Below are positions 10,146 through 19,081 of a stretch of 64,000 nucleotides of DNA, one piece after another. A program made the position numbers and the translations under genes. Source of the stretch: Burkholderiales bacterium (GTDB lineage: Bacteria > Pseudomonadota > Gammaproteobacteria > Burkholderiales > Casimicrobiaceae); the NCBI GenBank assembly GCA_905339295.1, contig CAJPFI010000021.1, forward strand, positions 1-64,000, given 5' to 3'. Numbering within the stretch: the first letter of the stretch is position 1; every line of letters begins with the position of its first letter. Under the pieces are notes generated by a model, which was not told the origin of the DNA, made no database searches, and saw only the letters and a list, made by a program, of their open reading frames with translations.

Positions 10146-12854
10146 ATGGATCTCGACGACGCGCTTGCGTTCAGTCACTACGCCCGCCGCGTCGCGGACG
10201 CCGATCCGGGCCGGCGGACCTGGCTCTCCGCCGCGATCGAGGCTCCGTTCGACTGGGCGCTCGCCCGGGCCGACCTCGACGCGGCCGCGGCGACGCCGGA
10301 GGCCGCCGGCGCCGCGTTGCGGTCGCTGCGCGCCCGCCTCATGCTCCACACGATCGCCCGCGACCTGACCGGACGCGCCGAGCTCCCCGAGGTGTGCGAC
10401 GCCGTCACGACACTCGCCGAGGTCGCGATCGCTACGGCCGTCGCGGTCGCGCGCCGCGACCTCGTCGCCACGCACGGCGAGCCGATCGGCGCGGAGAGCG
10501 GCACACCGCAGCCGCTCGTCGTCGTCGGCATGGGAAAGCTCGGCGGCGGCGAGCTCAACGTCTCGTCCGACGTCGACCTCGTGTTCCTCTATCCGGAGGA
10601 AGGCGAGACCGCGGGGCGCCGCCCGATCGCGAACCGCGAGTTCTTCGACCGCCTCGGCCGTCGTGCGAACGTCCTCATCTCCGACGTGACCGCCGAAGGC
10701 TTCGTGTTCCGCGTCGACATGCGGCTGCGGCCCTACGGCGAGAGCGGCCCGCTGACGCTGCCGTTCGGGGCGTTCGAGAACTACCTCGTCGCGCAGGGGC
10801 GGGCGTGGGAGCGCTACGCGTGGCTCAAGGCGCGCGCGCTGACCGGCGTGCCGCAGGCCGACCTCGACGCGATCGTGGCGCCGTTCGTCTACCGCAAGTA
10901 CCTCGACTACGACGCGTACGCGGGCCTGCGCGACGTGCACCGGCAGATCCGCGAGCAGGCTGCGCGCCGCGACGCGCGCGACGACGTCAAGCTCGGCCCC
11001 GGCGGTATCCGCGAGATCGAGTTCATCGTGCAGGCGCTGCAGATCGTGCGCGGTGGCCGCGAGCCGGGCCTGCGCATCCGCAACACGCGCGAGGCCCTCG
11101 CCGCGCTCGCCGCGCGCGAGATCCTGCCCGCGTCGGTGGCCCAGGCGCTCGACCGGGCCTACGTCTTCCTGCGCGAGACCGAGCACCGGCTGCAGTATCG
11201 CGACGACCAGCAGACGCAGCTGCTGCCCGAGGGCCCGGACGAGCTTGCCGCCCTCGCCCGCGCGATGCGTCACGGCGGCGCGACGGCGTTCCTCGAGGCC
11301 ATGGACGCGCACCGGCAGGAAGTCGGGAGGCAGTTCGCCTCGGTGTTCGGTGGCGGCGACGACGACGACGCGGACGGCGCGGCGGAATGGCGCGCCGTGT
11401 GGAACGCGCCCGAGGCCGGGGACGAACACGCGCCGCGCCTGGCGAGCGCGGGCTTCGACGATCCGTGGTCGCTGCTCGGCACGCTCGCGCGTGCGCACCA
11501 GGGCGGCCGGTACGCCGCCCTGCCCGCGACGTCGAAGGAGCGCTTCGACGCGCTCGTGCCGCGGATGCTCGCCGTCTCCGCCGCGCACCCGGGAAGCGCG
11601 GGGGCGCAGCAGACGTTCATGCGGTTGCTGGCCCTGCTCGAGGCGGTCGCGCGCCGCAGCGCCTATCTCGCGCTGATCATCGAGCACCCGCCGCTCCTGC
11701 CGAGGCTCGCCACGCTGATGGGCGCGTCCGCATGGGCGGCCGACTACCTGACGCGCCACCCGCTGCTGCTCGACGAGCTGCTCGACGCTCGCGTGCTGAT
11801 GGAGGAGCCGGATCCGGCGGCGTGGCGCGCCGAGCTCGGGCGCCTGCTCGCGGAGCACGCCGGCGACGCGGAGCGCCAGATGGACTCGCTGCGCCACTTC
11901 CAGCACGCGCAGTCGTTCCGCCTGCTCGCGCAGGACCTGGCGGGCCAGCTCACGGTCGAGCGGCTGGCCGACCACCTGTCGGCGCTCGCCGACGTCATCC
12001 TCGGGGAGACGCTCGCCGCATGCTGGTCGCACCTTGCGGGCGCCGACGCGCCACCGCCCAGGTTCGCGATCATCGGCTACGGCAAGCTCGGCGGGAAGGA
12101 GCTGGGATACGCCTCCGACCTCGACATCGTGTTCGTCTACGACGTCGATCCCGACGATCCCGACGCCGACGGGAAGCTCGCGCGGTATTCGCGGCTCGCG
12201 CAGCGCCTCAACACGTGGCTTACCAGCAACACGGCGGCCGGCCACCTCTACGACACCGACCTGCGCCTGCGCCCCGACGGCGCGAAGGGCCTGCTCGCGT
12301 CGTCGTTCGCGGCATTCCGGCGCTACCAGCGCGAGCACGCATGGACCTGGGAGCACCAGGCGCTCACGCGCGCGCGCTTCGTCGCCGGCGATGCGGCGAT
12401 CGGCGCGGCCTTCGAGGCCGAGCGCGACGCGATCCTGCGCCTGCCTCGCGACCGCGCGAAGCTCGCGGCCGACGTGGTCGAGATGCGCCGCAGGATGCTC
12501 GCCGGCCACCCGAACCCGACCGGCGACTTCGACCTCAAGCACGACCCCGGCGGCATGGTGGACATCGAGTTCGCCGTGCAGTACCTCGTGCTCGCGCACT
12601 CGGCCGTTCATCCGCAGCTCACCGGCAACCTCGGCAACATCGCGCTGTTGCGCATCGCCGGCGGGATCGGGCTGGTGCCGGCCGATCTCGCGGCACGCGT
12701 GGCCGATGCCTACCGCGAGTACCGCAGGACGCAGCACGCGATCCGGCTCACCGGCGCGGCGCATGCACGGGTCGGGCCGGCCGCGCAGCAGCGGCGTCGC
12801 GACGATGTCGCCGCGTTGTGGAAGGCGGTGTTCGGCGCGCCCTGGAACGCCTAG
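10146..12854 (+). CDS. glnE: Bifunctional glutamine synthetase adenylyltransferase / adenylyl-removing enzyme
   Basis: Controls glutamine synthetase by adding or removing AMP in response to PII and glutamine. The 902-aa product has the duplicated nucleotidyltransferase layout. The N-terminal adenylyl-removing half has GKLGGGELNVSSDVDLVF near residue 130. The C-terminal transferase half has GYGKLGGKELGYASDLDIVF near 645. Both GxSxDxD-type metal sites are intact, and each half is followed by a helical domain (GPGGIREIEFIVQ; DPGGMVDIEFAVQ). Length is slightly under E. coli GlnE. The gene encoding its regulator PII lies at 28165-28503. Confidence 0.95.
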   Translation: MDLDDALAFSHYARRVADADPGRRTWLSAAIEAPFDWALARADLDAAAATPEAAGAALRSLRARLMLHTIARDLTGRAELPEVCDAVTTLAEVAIATAVAVARRDLVATHGEPIGAESGTPQPLVVVGMGKLGGGELNVSSDVDLVFLYPEEGETAGRRPIANREFFDRLGRRANVLISDVTAEGFVFRVDMRLRPYGESGPLTLPFGAFENYLVAQGRAWERYAWLKARALTGVPQADLDAIVAPFVYRKYLDYDAYAGLRDVHRQIREQAARRDARDDVKLGPGGIREIEFIVQALQIVRGGREPGLRIRNTREALAALAAREILPASVAQALDRAYVFLRETEHRLQYRDDQQTQLLPEGPDELAALARAMRHGGATAFLEAMDAHRQEVGRQFASVFGGGDDDDADGAAEWRAVWNAPEAGDEHAPRLASAGFDDPWSLLGTLARAHQGGRYAALPATSKERFDALVPRMLAVSAAHPGSAGAQQTFMRLLALLEAVARRSAYLALIIEHPPLLPRLATLMGASAWAADYLTRHPLLLDELLDARVLMEEPDPAAWRAELGRLLAEHAGDAERQMDSLRHFQHAQSFRLLAQDLAGQLTVERLADHLSALADVILGETLAACWSHLAGADAPPPRFAIIGYGKLGGKELGYASDLDIVFVYDVDPDDPDADGKLARYSRLAQRLNTWLTSNTAAGHLYDTDLRLRPDGAKGLLASSFAAFRRYQREHAWTWEHQALTRARFVAGDAAIGAAFEAERDAILRLPRDRAKLAADVVEMRRRMLAGHPNPTGDFDLKHDPGGMVDIEFAVQYLVLAHSAVHPQLTGNLGNIALLRIAGGIGLVPADLAARVADAYREYRRTQHAIRLTGAAHARVGPAAQQRRRDDVAALWKAVFGAPWNA

Positions 12855-12873
12855 CGCCGCCACCCTGCCGGAC

Positions 12874-13329
12874 TCAGGCGGGCTCCCGTCCTGACCGTCG
12901 CATCTCGGCCTCCGCGAGGCGCTTCATCACCGCCCGCCATCCGGACTCCTCGGCGGCGCCCGATTCGGCGAGGATCGCGGCGAAATGACGCCGCTGGAGC
13001 GCGGACAGGCGCGCCTCCAGGGCGCGGCCGGCGACGCTGAGCGAGAGCCTGCGCACGCGCGCGTCGTGCGCGTCGCGCTCCCAGACGATCAGGTCCTGGC
13101 CCTTGAGGTCGCGCAGCGGACCGTTGAGCGACTGCTTGGACACGGCGAGCGTGCGCCGGATGTCGCCCACCGTCGGGTGGCGGAGCCGCGCGACGAAGAA
13201 CAGGATGCGGTGATGGGCGCGGCCCAGGCCCCGCGCGGCGAGCACGCGGTCGGGCTTCTCCACCATGCCCCGGTAGGCGAAGTACATGAGCTCGATCGCG
13301 GCGTCCAGCGCCGCCCGGCGGACCCGCAT
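12874..13329 (-). CDS. MarR-family transcriptional regulator
   Basis: A 151-aa winged-helix dimer protein. The DNA-binding part spans about residues 40-105: HHRILFFVARLRHPTVGDI, then the recognition region LAVSKQSLNGPLRDL and the wing DLIVWERDAHDARVRRLSL, which includes the D-x-R wing typical of MarR. Flanking helices form the dimer interface. A strong AAGGAGG ribosome site at 13334-13340 fixes the ATG start. It is divergent from ilvE, with a perfect inverted repeat in between, so autorepression and control of ilvE are likely. The ligand is unknown. The gene is convergent with glnE (19 bp between the genes). Confidence 0.9.
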   Translation of the reverse strand: MRVRRAALDAAIELMYFAYRGMVEKPDRVLAARGLGRAHHRILFFVARLRHPTVGDIRRTLAVSKQSLNGPLRDLKGQDLIVWERDAHDARVRRLSLSVAGRALEARLSALQRRHFAAILAESGAAEESGWRAVMKRLAEAEMRRSGREPA

Positions 13330-13365
13330 CCGGCCTCCTTGACCCGTGCCCGCCCGACGCGGCAG

Positions 13366-13390
13366 AATAGGTCATAGCAATTGACCTATT
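13366..13390. promoter_or_regulatory. Perfect 9-7-9 inverted repeat, probable MarR operator
   Basis: Arms AATAGGTCA and TGACCTATT are exact reverse complements, separated by TAGCAAT (25 bp in all). The site is conspicuously AT-rich in a 70% GC context. It lies 36 bp upstream of the marR start and 98 bp upstream of the ilvE start. Size and symmetry fit a MarR dimer operator. A TATTCT sequence overlapping its marR-proximal edge could be that gene's -10 box, which would make the site autoregulatory. Binding by this regulator is inferred from position. Confidence 0.75.
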
Positions 13391-13488
13391 GTGCCCGCGG
13401 CGGCCGGTGCCCGGCAAGCGCCGGCGGGCTTCCCGGGCGACGATGCCTGCTGCGGTAGACTTCGCCTTTGGCACCGAGGAGACGCTTC

Positions 13489-14412
13489 ATGTCGATGGCC
13501 GACCGCGACGGCTGGATCTGGTTCGACGGCAGGATCGTGCCGTGGCGCGAGGCCACGACGCACGTCCTGACCCACACGCTGCACTACGGGCTGGGCGTCT
13601 TCGAGGGCGTCCGCTGCTACAAGACGGTCGACGGCCCGGCGATCTTCCGGCTGCGCGACCACACCGACCGCCTGTTCCGCTCCGCCCAGGTGTTCGGCAT
13701 GAAGCTCCCGTTCTCGACCGGCATGATCGACGAGGCGCAGAAGGAGTGCGTGCGGAAGAACGGCCTGGAGTCCTGCTACATCCGGCCGATCGCGTTCTAC
13801 GGCAGCAACGCGATGGGCGTCGCCGCCAAGTCGAACCCGGTGGTGGTCGCGATCGCCGCGTGGCCCTGGGGCGCCTACCTCGGCGCGGACGGCATCGAGA
13901 AGGGCATCCGCGTGAAGACCTCGTCGTACACGCACCACCACCCGAACGTCACGATGTGCAAGGCGAAGGCGGTGGGCAACTACCCGGTGTCGATCCTCGC
14001 CAACCAGGAGGCGACGCACGACGGCTACGAGGAGGCGATGCTGCTCGACACGCAGGGCTACGTGTGCCAGGGCTCGGGCGAGAACGTGTTCATCGTCCGC
14101 AACGGCGAGCTGCACACGCCGGACCTGTCGGGCGGCGCGCTCGAGGGCATCACGCGCTCGACGATCATCGAGTTCGCGCGCGAGCTCGGGATCCCGGTGC
14201 ACGAGCGGCGCATCACGCGCGACGAGGTCTACCTCGCCGACGAGGCGTTCTTCACCGGCACGGCCGCCGAGGTCACGCCGATTCGCGAGTACGACCACCG
14301 CCCGATCGGCTCGGGCGCGCGCGGACCGCTCACCGAGAAGCTGCAGGCCATGTTCTTCGACGCGGTGAACGGGCGCAACGCGGCGAAGAAGCACTGGCTC
14401 GCCATGGTGTGA
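13489..14412 (+). CDS. ilvE: Branched-chain amino acid aminotransferase
   Basis: PLP enzyme making leucine, isoleucine and valine from their keto acids (fold type IV). The 307-aa product starts MSMADRDGWIWFDG and has THTLHYGLGVFEGVRCY. The PLP lysine lies in CKAKAVGNYPVSILA near residue 159. The cofactor-phosphate region GSGENVFIV and GITRSTIIE are present. The ATG at 13489 is preferred over one 21 nt upstream because GAGGAGA precedes it at the right distance. The next gene begins 2 bp after its stop. The MarR site lies upstream. Confidence 0.95.
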   Translation: MSMADRDGWIWFDGRIVPWREATTHVLTHTLHYGLGVFEGVRCYKTVDGPAIFRLRDHTDRLFRSAQVFGMKLPFSTGMIDEAQKECVRKNGLESCYIRPIAFYGSNAMGVAAKSNPVVVAIAAWPWGAYLGADGIEKGIRVKTSSYTHHHPNVTMCKAKAVGNYPVSILANQEATHDGYEEAMLLDTQGYVCQGSGENVFIVRNGELHTPDLSGGALEGITRSTIIEFARELGIPVHERRITRDEVYLADEAFFTGTAAEVTPIREYDHRPIGSGARGPLTEKLQAMFFDAVNGRNAAKKHWLAMV

Positions 14413-14414
14413 CG

Positions 14415-14618
14415 ATGGCCGCGACTCCCGCCGACCCGGCCGACGCGGTCCTGGTCGACCCGAAGGACCTTCCGGTGTTCTGCCCGAACACGGCGATGCC
14501 GCTGTGGAGCTCGCACCCGCGCGTGTTCCTCGACATCGTGCCGACCGGCGAGGTGAGCTGTCCCTACTGCGGCACGCGCTACCGGCTCGCCGGCGGCGCG
14601 CGGCCCGGCGGCCACTAG
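14415..14618 (+). CDS. Zinc-finger protein of the CHCC family
   Basis: A 67-aa protein with the conserved C-x(n)-H-x(n)-C-x2-C ligand set: Cys in VFCPN, His in SSHPRVFLDI, and CPYCGTRYRL. This matches the zf-CHCC family, whose mitochondrial relative is a small complex I subunit (NDUFS6). In bacteria it is a cytoplasmic protein of unclear role. It starts 2 bp after ilvE and precedes waaF, an arrangement seen in many Betaproteobacteria. It is too short for other domains. Confidence 0.88.
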   Translation: MAATPADPADAVLVDPKDLPVFCPNTAMPLWSSHPRVFLDIVPTGEVSCPYCGTRYRLAGGARPGGH

Positions 14619-14660
14619 CGGATTCTCCCGACCGGCGCCGGTCGCGCGCCCGGACAGCCC

Positions 14661-15683
14661 ATGGACCGCACGCTGATCGTCGCCCCGTCGTGGGTCGGCG
14701 ACGCGATCCTCGCCGAACCGCTCGTCTCGCTGCTGCGCGAGACCTACGAGGAGCCGTCGATCGACATCCTCGCGGCCCCGTGGTGCGCGCCGGTGTTCCG
14801 GCGCATGCGCGGCGTGCGCCGCATCGTCGACCTTCCGGTCCCGCACGGCCGCTTCGACCTGGGCACGCGCCGGCGCATCGCCGCCGACCTGGTGCGCGAG
14901 GGCTACGCGCGCGCGTTCGTGCTTCCGCTGAGCTGGAAGTCGGCGCTCATCCCGTTCCTCGCGCGCATTCCGCGCCGCATCGGCTACCGCGGCGAGTTCC
15001 GGCACGTGCTGCTCAACGACCTGCGCAGGCTCGACCGCAAGTCGCTGCCGCGCCTGGTCGATCGCTTCTGCGCGCTCGCCGGCCCGCCCGGATCGCGCGT
15101 GCCGATGCCGCCGGCGCCGGTGCTCGTGCCCGATGTCGCGAATCGCGACGCGGCGATTCGCGCGCTTCACCTCGGGGGAAGCGGCCCGGTCGCGATCCTG
15201 TGTCCCGGCGCCGAGTACGGGCCGGCCAAGCGCTGGCCGCCGACGCATTTCGCCATGCTCGCGCGCCACCTGCTCGAGGCCGGCGCGCGCGTGTGGCTCG
15301 CGGGGTCGCCGAACGACAGGCTCGCGGCCGACGCGGTGATATCGGCGGCCGGCGAGAGCGCGCGCCATATCCGCGACCTCTCCGGCAGGACCGACCTGGG
15401 CACCGCGATCGACCTCCTGTCGGCCGCGTCGGTGGTCGTCGCCAACGACTCGGGTCTCATGCACGCCGCGGCCGCGGTCGGCGTCCCCGTCGTCGCGCTG
15501 TTCGGCTCGTCGTCGCCGGTGTACACGCCGCCGCTGTCGCCGCAGGCGCGCGTCGCGCGGATCGACATCGCTTGCAGCCCCTGCTTCAAGCGCGAATGCC
15601 CGCTCGGCCACTTCAAGTGCATGCGCGAGCTTTCCCCCGAGCTGGTCTACAATCTGGCGCGCTCGACGATGACCGCCTCCTGA
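14661..15683 (+). CDS. waaF: ADP-heptose:LPS heptosyltransferase II
   Basis: Adds the second heptose to the inner core of lipopolysaccharide at the cytoplasmic face of the inner membrane (GT9 family). The 340-aa product opens with LIVAPSWVGDAILAEPL, where the Asp in the GDA motif is the expected catalytic base. It has RIGYRGEFRH and the ADP-heptose binding region CPGAEYGPAKRWPP. The donor-site VVANDSGLMHAAAAVGVP and the Cys-rich ACSPCFKRECPLGHFKCM typical of WaaF are also present. Length is normal. It shows that the organism builds a heptose-containing LPS core. Confidence 0.94.
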   Translation: MDRTLIVAPSWVGDAILAEPLVSLLRETYEEPSIDILAAPWCAPVFRRMRGVRRIVDLPVPHGRFDLGTRRRIAADLVREGYARAFVLPLSWKSALIPFLARIPRRIGYRGEFRHVLLNDLRRLDRKSLPRLVDRFCALAGPPGSRVPMPPAPVLVPDVANRDAAIRALHLGGSGPVAILCPGAEYGPAKRWPPTHFAMLARHLLEAGARVWLAGSPNDRLAADAVISAAGESARHIRDLSGRTDLGTAIDLLSAASVVVANDSGLMHAAAAVGVPVVALFGSSSPVYTPPLSPQARVARIDIACSPCFKRECPLGHFKCMRELSPELVYNLARSTMTAS

Positions 15684-15694
15684 CCGATCGACCC

Positions 15695-16126
15695 ATGGCC
15701 AAGGTCCGCACGCCCCCGATCTACACGACCCCGCAGGATGCCGCGCTCGCGTTCTACCAGGCCTTCGAGGCGCGCGACCTCGACGCGATGATGGCGACCT
15801 GGGCCGACGACGAGGAGATCGTCTGCGTGCACCCCGGCGGTCCGCGGCTGGTCGGCTACGACGCGATCCGCAGCGCGTGGGAGCAGCTGTTCGCCGGCGA
15901 GGCGCGCCTCAAGTTCCGGCTCGAGCAGCCGATCGCGATCGACACGGTCGGCCTCGCCGTGCAGAGCGCGATCGAGCACGTGTTCCTCGCCGACGGCAAC
16001 CCGCGCGGCCTCGCGGTCGCGACCAACGTGTTCATGCGCACGCCGACCGGCTGGCGCATCGTCTGCCATCACGCGTCGCCGACGTCCGCCGTCGCGGCGC
16101 CCGTGCCGGCGGGACCGCTGCACTGA
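15695..16126 (+). CDS. NTF2-like / SnoaL-fold protein
   Basis: A 143-aa single-domain protein: AALAFYQAFEARDLDAMMATWADDEEIVCVHPGG near the N-terminus, GYDAIRSAWEQLF, and C-terminal strands TNVFMRTPTGWRIVCHHAS. This is the DUF4440/SnoaL cone fold, a general small-ligand pocket. The HPGG and final HHAS residues are common in this subgroup. The precise function is unknown. It begins 11 bp after waaF and is probably in the same transcript. Confidence 0.82.
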   Translation: MAKVRTPPIYTTPQDAALAFYQAFEARDLDAMMATWADDEEIVCVHPGGPRLVGYDAIRSAWEQLFAGEARLKFRLEQPIAIDTVGLAVQSAIEHVFLADGNPRGLAVATNVFMRTPTGWRIVCHHASPTSAVAAPVPAGPLH

Positions 16127-16214
16127 CAGCGGAGCGCGGAAGCGCGTTTCCCGGCCGCCCCGACAGGAGGTCCCGGCGCGTGCATCGGGGACGCGCGCGC
16201 GCCGGATCGTCCGG

Positions 16215-17474
16215 ATGACCCGACGCAAACGCAATCTCGCGAGCGACCTTCGCGGCGTCGGCCGGATGGCCGTCGACGCGACGCTCGGCGTCACCGACCT
16301 CGTCGAGGCGCTGCACGCGCGCATCGCGCGCGCGCCGGTCCGCCTCGGCGGGCCGGTCGGCGGCGCCGTCGCCAGCGTCACCGGCCGGGTCTACCGCACG
16401 ATCCGCGGCGTGACGCGCGCCGTGGGCGGCGGCCTGGATGCGACGCTCGCGCGGCTCGTGCCGCTGGTCGGCGAGGTGTCCGACGCGCCGGCGCGCGATG
16501 CGCTCCTGGCCGCGCTCAACGGTGTGCTCGGCGACTACCTCGCGCGAAGCGGCAACCCGTTGGCGATCCCGATGCGCCTGCGCAGCGACGGCGTGGCGCT
16601 GGATCTCGCTCGCGATGCGCTCGCCGCGCGCATCCCCGCACCCTCATCCACGGTCGTCGTCGCGCTGCACGGCCTGTGCATGAACGACCGGCATTGGTCT
16701 CGCGCGGGCCACGACCATGGCGCGGCGCTCGCACGCGACCTGGGCGGCAGTGCCGTCCACCTGCACTACAACAGCGGCCTGCACGTGTCGTCCAACGGAC
16801 GCGAGTTCGCCGCGCTGCTCGACACGCTCGTGGCCGCCTGGCCGGTCCCGGTCGCGCGGCTCGTCCTGGTCGGGCACAGCATGGGAGGACTGGTCGCCCG
16901 GAGCGCCGCCCACTACGGGGAACTCGCCGGCCATCGCTGGCGCGGCGCCCTCCAGAGCCTCGTCTTCCTCGGCACGCCGCACCAGGGGTCGCCGTTCGAA
17001 CGCGGCGGCCACGGCATCGACCTGCTGCTCGAAGCGGTGCCGATCGCTTCGCCGTTCGCGCGGCTCGGCCGCGTTCGCAGCGCGGGGATCACCGACCTGC
17101 GGCACGGCAGCGTGCTGGACGACGACTGGGAAGGCCGCGACCGGTTCGCGCGCGGCGCGGGCGTGCGCCATCCGCTGCCGCTGCCCGTCGACGTCGCCTG
17201 CTTCGCGATCGCCGGAAGCCTTGCCGCGACGGTGCGCGGCGACGGCCACGGCATGCGGGGCGACGGCCTCGTCCCGGTCGCGAGCGCGCTCGGGTTCCAC
17301 GCCGACCCGCGCTTCGCGCTCGGGCTTCCTGCAACGCGGCGGTGGATCGCGCCGTCGACCGGGCATCTCGGCCTGCTCGCGTCGCCCACGGTGTACGCGC
17401 GCGTGCGCGAATGGCTGGCCGCGGCACCGGCGGCCGGCGCGCCTCCGCCTGCGCCCCTCGCGGACCGGCGGTGA
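16215..17474 (+). CDS. Alpha/beta hydrolase, lipase/esterase-like
   Basis: A 419-aa protein with a helical N-terminal extension of about 145 residues before the hydrolase core. The core starts at VVVALHGLCMNDRHWSR (oxyanion region). The nucleophile elbow is LVGHSMGGLVARS near residue 222, followed by LVFLGTPHQGSPFERGGHGID, a PGAP1/lipase-like segment. The probable acid and His lie in GDGLVPVASALG and STGHLGLLAS. There is no signal peptide, so it is probably cytoplasmic. The substrate cannot be told. It ends 9 bp from the convergent adenylate-forming gene. Confidence 0.85.
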   Translation: MTRRKRNLASDLRGVGRMAVDATLGVTDLVEALHARIARAPVRLGGPVGGAVASVTGRVYRTIRGVTRAVGGGLDATLARLVPLVGEVSDAPARDALLAALNGVLGDYLARSGNPLAIPMRLRSDGVALDLARDALAARIPAPSSTVVVALHGLCMNDRHWSRAGHDHGAALARDLGGSAVHLHYNSGLHVSSNGREFAALLDTLVAAWPVPVARLVLVGHSMGGLVARSAAHYGELAGHRWRGALQSLVFLGTPHQGSPFERGGHGIDLLLEAVPIASPFARLGRVRSAGITDLRHGSVLDDDWEGRDRFARGAGVRHPLPLPVDVACFAIAGSLAATVRGDGHGMRGDGLVPVASALGFHADPRFALGLPATRRWIAPSTGHLGLLASPTVYARVREWLAAAPAAGAPPPAPLADRR

Positions 17475-17483
17475 TCCGGGACC

Positions 17484-18752
17484 TCAGTTCCGGGCGGATT
17501 CGATCAGCGACTCGAAGACCTTGAACTTTGCCGTCCGTGAGCGGATGAAGTCGACCGTGCGGAACTCGATCGCGACGGGCTCGCCCAGCGAGCGAACGAG
17601 TTCCTCCCCGAGCTGTGCCAGCGACGGCGCGCAGAATCCCGCGCCGGGGACCAGCTCGACGACGATTCGATCGGGCGCGACCTGGGTCAGGCGGTACTGG
17701 TCGATGCCGGCCGAGCGCCGCAGCACCGTCGCGCACGCCATCGGCGCGAACAGCCGGCCGCTCGGCAGCGTGATCATGTCCCACACGCGGCCGCTGGGCG
17801 CCTCGATGCGCGGAAACGGCGAGCCGCACGGGCAGGCGCCGTGTCGCGGCGCGGTCAGGTCGCCGACGCGGTAGCGGATGAACGGCATGGCGTACGCGGT
17901 CAGGCTCGTCACGACGATCTCGCCGGTCGCTTCCGTGGGCGCCCCGGTGTCGAGATCCAGGCATTCGACGATCGCATGGTCGATGTTGACGTGCATGCCG
18001 TCGTGCGCCTTGCACTCGTGCGCGATCCGGCCGACCTCGTTCGTTCCGTAGAAATTGAACGTCTCGACGGCGGGATCGATCCGCGACCTGAGCACCGGGT
18101 CGAACATTTCGGTGCCGGTGATCAGGATCCTCGGCCGGCAGGCCTCCTCGAGGCGGTAGCCGACGCCGTGCAGCAGCGCACGCAGCGCGGTCGGATACGC
18201 CCAGAGCACCGTCGGCCGGAGCGCCCGGAGCGCCCGCTGCATCTCCTCGGGCGAGGACGTGCCCGGCACGACCGACGTCCGGAACAGCCCGAGGCGGTCG
18301 TGCAGTCGATGCGGCCTCCGGTGCTCCGGGCCGAGGATCACGATCTCGTCGCGCGCGCGGACGCCCGACGCGAGGAGCGTCCGCATGTCGATCATCCTCC
18401 GGGTCTGCCACTCGGCGAGGCCGACGCGGATCCGGAACGGCTCGCCCGTCGTGCCGCTGGTCAGGAACGTCGCGCAGTCGCGCTGTTCCACGTTCGAAGC
18501 GACGATGGCGGCCTCGCCCGCATGGCGCAAGTCCGCCTTGGCGGTGAGCGGAACGTGCACCAGGTCGCCGGCCGTCCGGATGTCGTCCGGCACGATGCCC
18601 GCCGACCGGAACAGCTCCCGGTAGTACGGAACGTTGTCGTACGCGTGATGCACGACGGCGCGAAGGCGCCGATCGCGGATCCGTTCCACTTGCGCGGCGG
18701 GAAGGCGGGTGACGCGCCGCAGCCGGCGCAGCTCCAGCAACTGGCCGATCAT
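17484..18752 (-). CDS. PaaK/CapK-like adenylate-forming enzyme
   Basis: A 422-aa member of the phenylacetate-CoA ligase superfamily. The ATP-phosphate loop is intact (TSGTTGEPFRIRV near residue 95). An FYGTNEVGRIAHEC motif supplies the adenine/acid contacts, and YRVGDLTAP and a short C-terminal domain follow. The opening LRAVVHHAYDNVPYYRELF is typical of CapK-type proteins, often found in capsule or exopolysaccharide loci rather than phenylacetate degradation. No such locus is visible here. It lies 31 bp after the FPASDP gene on the same strand and may share its transcript. The substrate is unknown. Confidence 0.85.
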   Translation of the reverse strand: MIGQLLELRRLRRVTRLPAAQVERIRDRRLRAVVHHAYDNVPYYRELFRSAGIVPDDIRTAGDLVHVPLTAKADLRHAGEAAIVASNVEQRDCATFLTSGTTGEPFRIRVGLAEWQTRRMIDMRTLLASGVRARDEIVILGPEHRRPHRLHDRLGLFRTSVVPGTSSPEEMQRALRALRPTVLWAYPTALRALLHGVGYRLEEACRPRILITGTEMFDPVLRSRIDPAVETFNFYGTNEVGRIAHECKAHDGMHVNIDHAIVECLDLDTGAPTEATGEIVVTSLTAYAMPFIRYRVGDLTAPRHGACPCGSPFPRIEAPSGRVWDMITLPSGRLFAPMACATVLRRSAGIDQYRLTQVAPDRIVVELVPGAGFCAPSLAQLGEELVRSLGEPVAIEFRTVDFIRSRTAKFKVFESLIESARN

Positions 18753-18783
18753 CGGGGCTCGCGGGCCATGCGACGCCGCGGCG

Positions 18784-19050
18784 TCATCGCTTGCGCAGAC
18801 GCGCCGGCACGTCGGCGTCCACGGCGACGGGATCGCTCGCCGGGAAGCTCTCCTCGAGCGCCTGGTCCAGCTCCGCGTCGAGGATGTCGCCGGCGGGCAA
18901 CGGCACCGCGCCGTGATCGATCGCGACCGGATCGCTCGCCGGAAAGGTCAGGGCGAGCGCTTCGTCGAGTCCGGCGTCGATGCTCCGGCTCGCGGAGCGC
19001 GTGCCGGCCGGCGCTGGCGTCGTGGCGGGCTTCGCGGCGGGCGTCGGCAT
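18784..19050 (-). CDS. Small FPASDP-repeat protein
   Basis: An 88-aa acidic, soluble protein built from two copies of a 20-odd-residue motif: LDEALALTFPASDPVAI (about residues 28-44) and LDQALEESFPASDPVAV (about 62-78), joined by a Pro/Ala linker. Single FPASDP-type motifs occur in many small proteins of unknown function in Proteobacteria; I know of no assigned role. It has no membrane segment. The ribosome site is weak. It sits 31 bp after tldD and 31 bp before the CapK-like gene. The conserved motif in duplicate argues it is real. Confidence 0.75.
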   Translation of the reverse strand: MPTPAAKPATTPAPAGTRSASRSIDAGLDEALALTFPASDPVAIDHGAVPLPAGDILDAELDQALEESFPASDPVAVDADVPARLRKR

Positions 19051-19081
19051 CGGAGGCTCGTCGTGACCACCGCGGGCACGG

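Noticed and set aside
5611-10368. A 1585-codon open frame on the plus strand opposite yhdP
   Set aside because: Arg/Ala/Asp-rich composition without domains, antisense to a recognisable yhdP; an artefact of third-position GC bias.
9885-12863. A 992-codon minus-strand frame opposite glnE
   Set aside because: Shadow of glnE with no recognisable motif; glnE is unambiguous.
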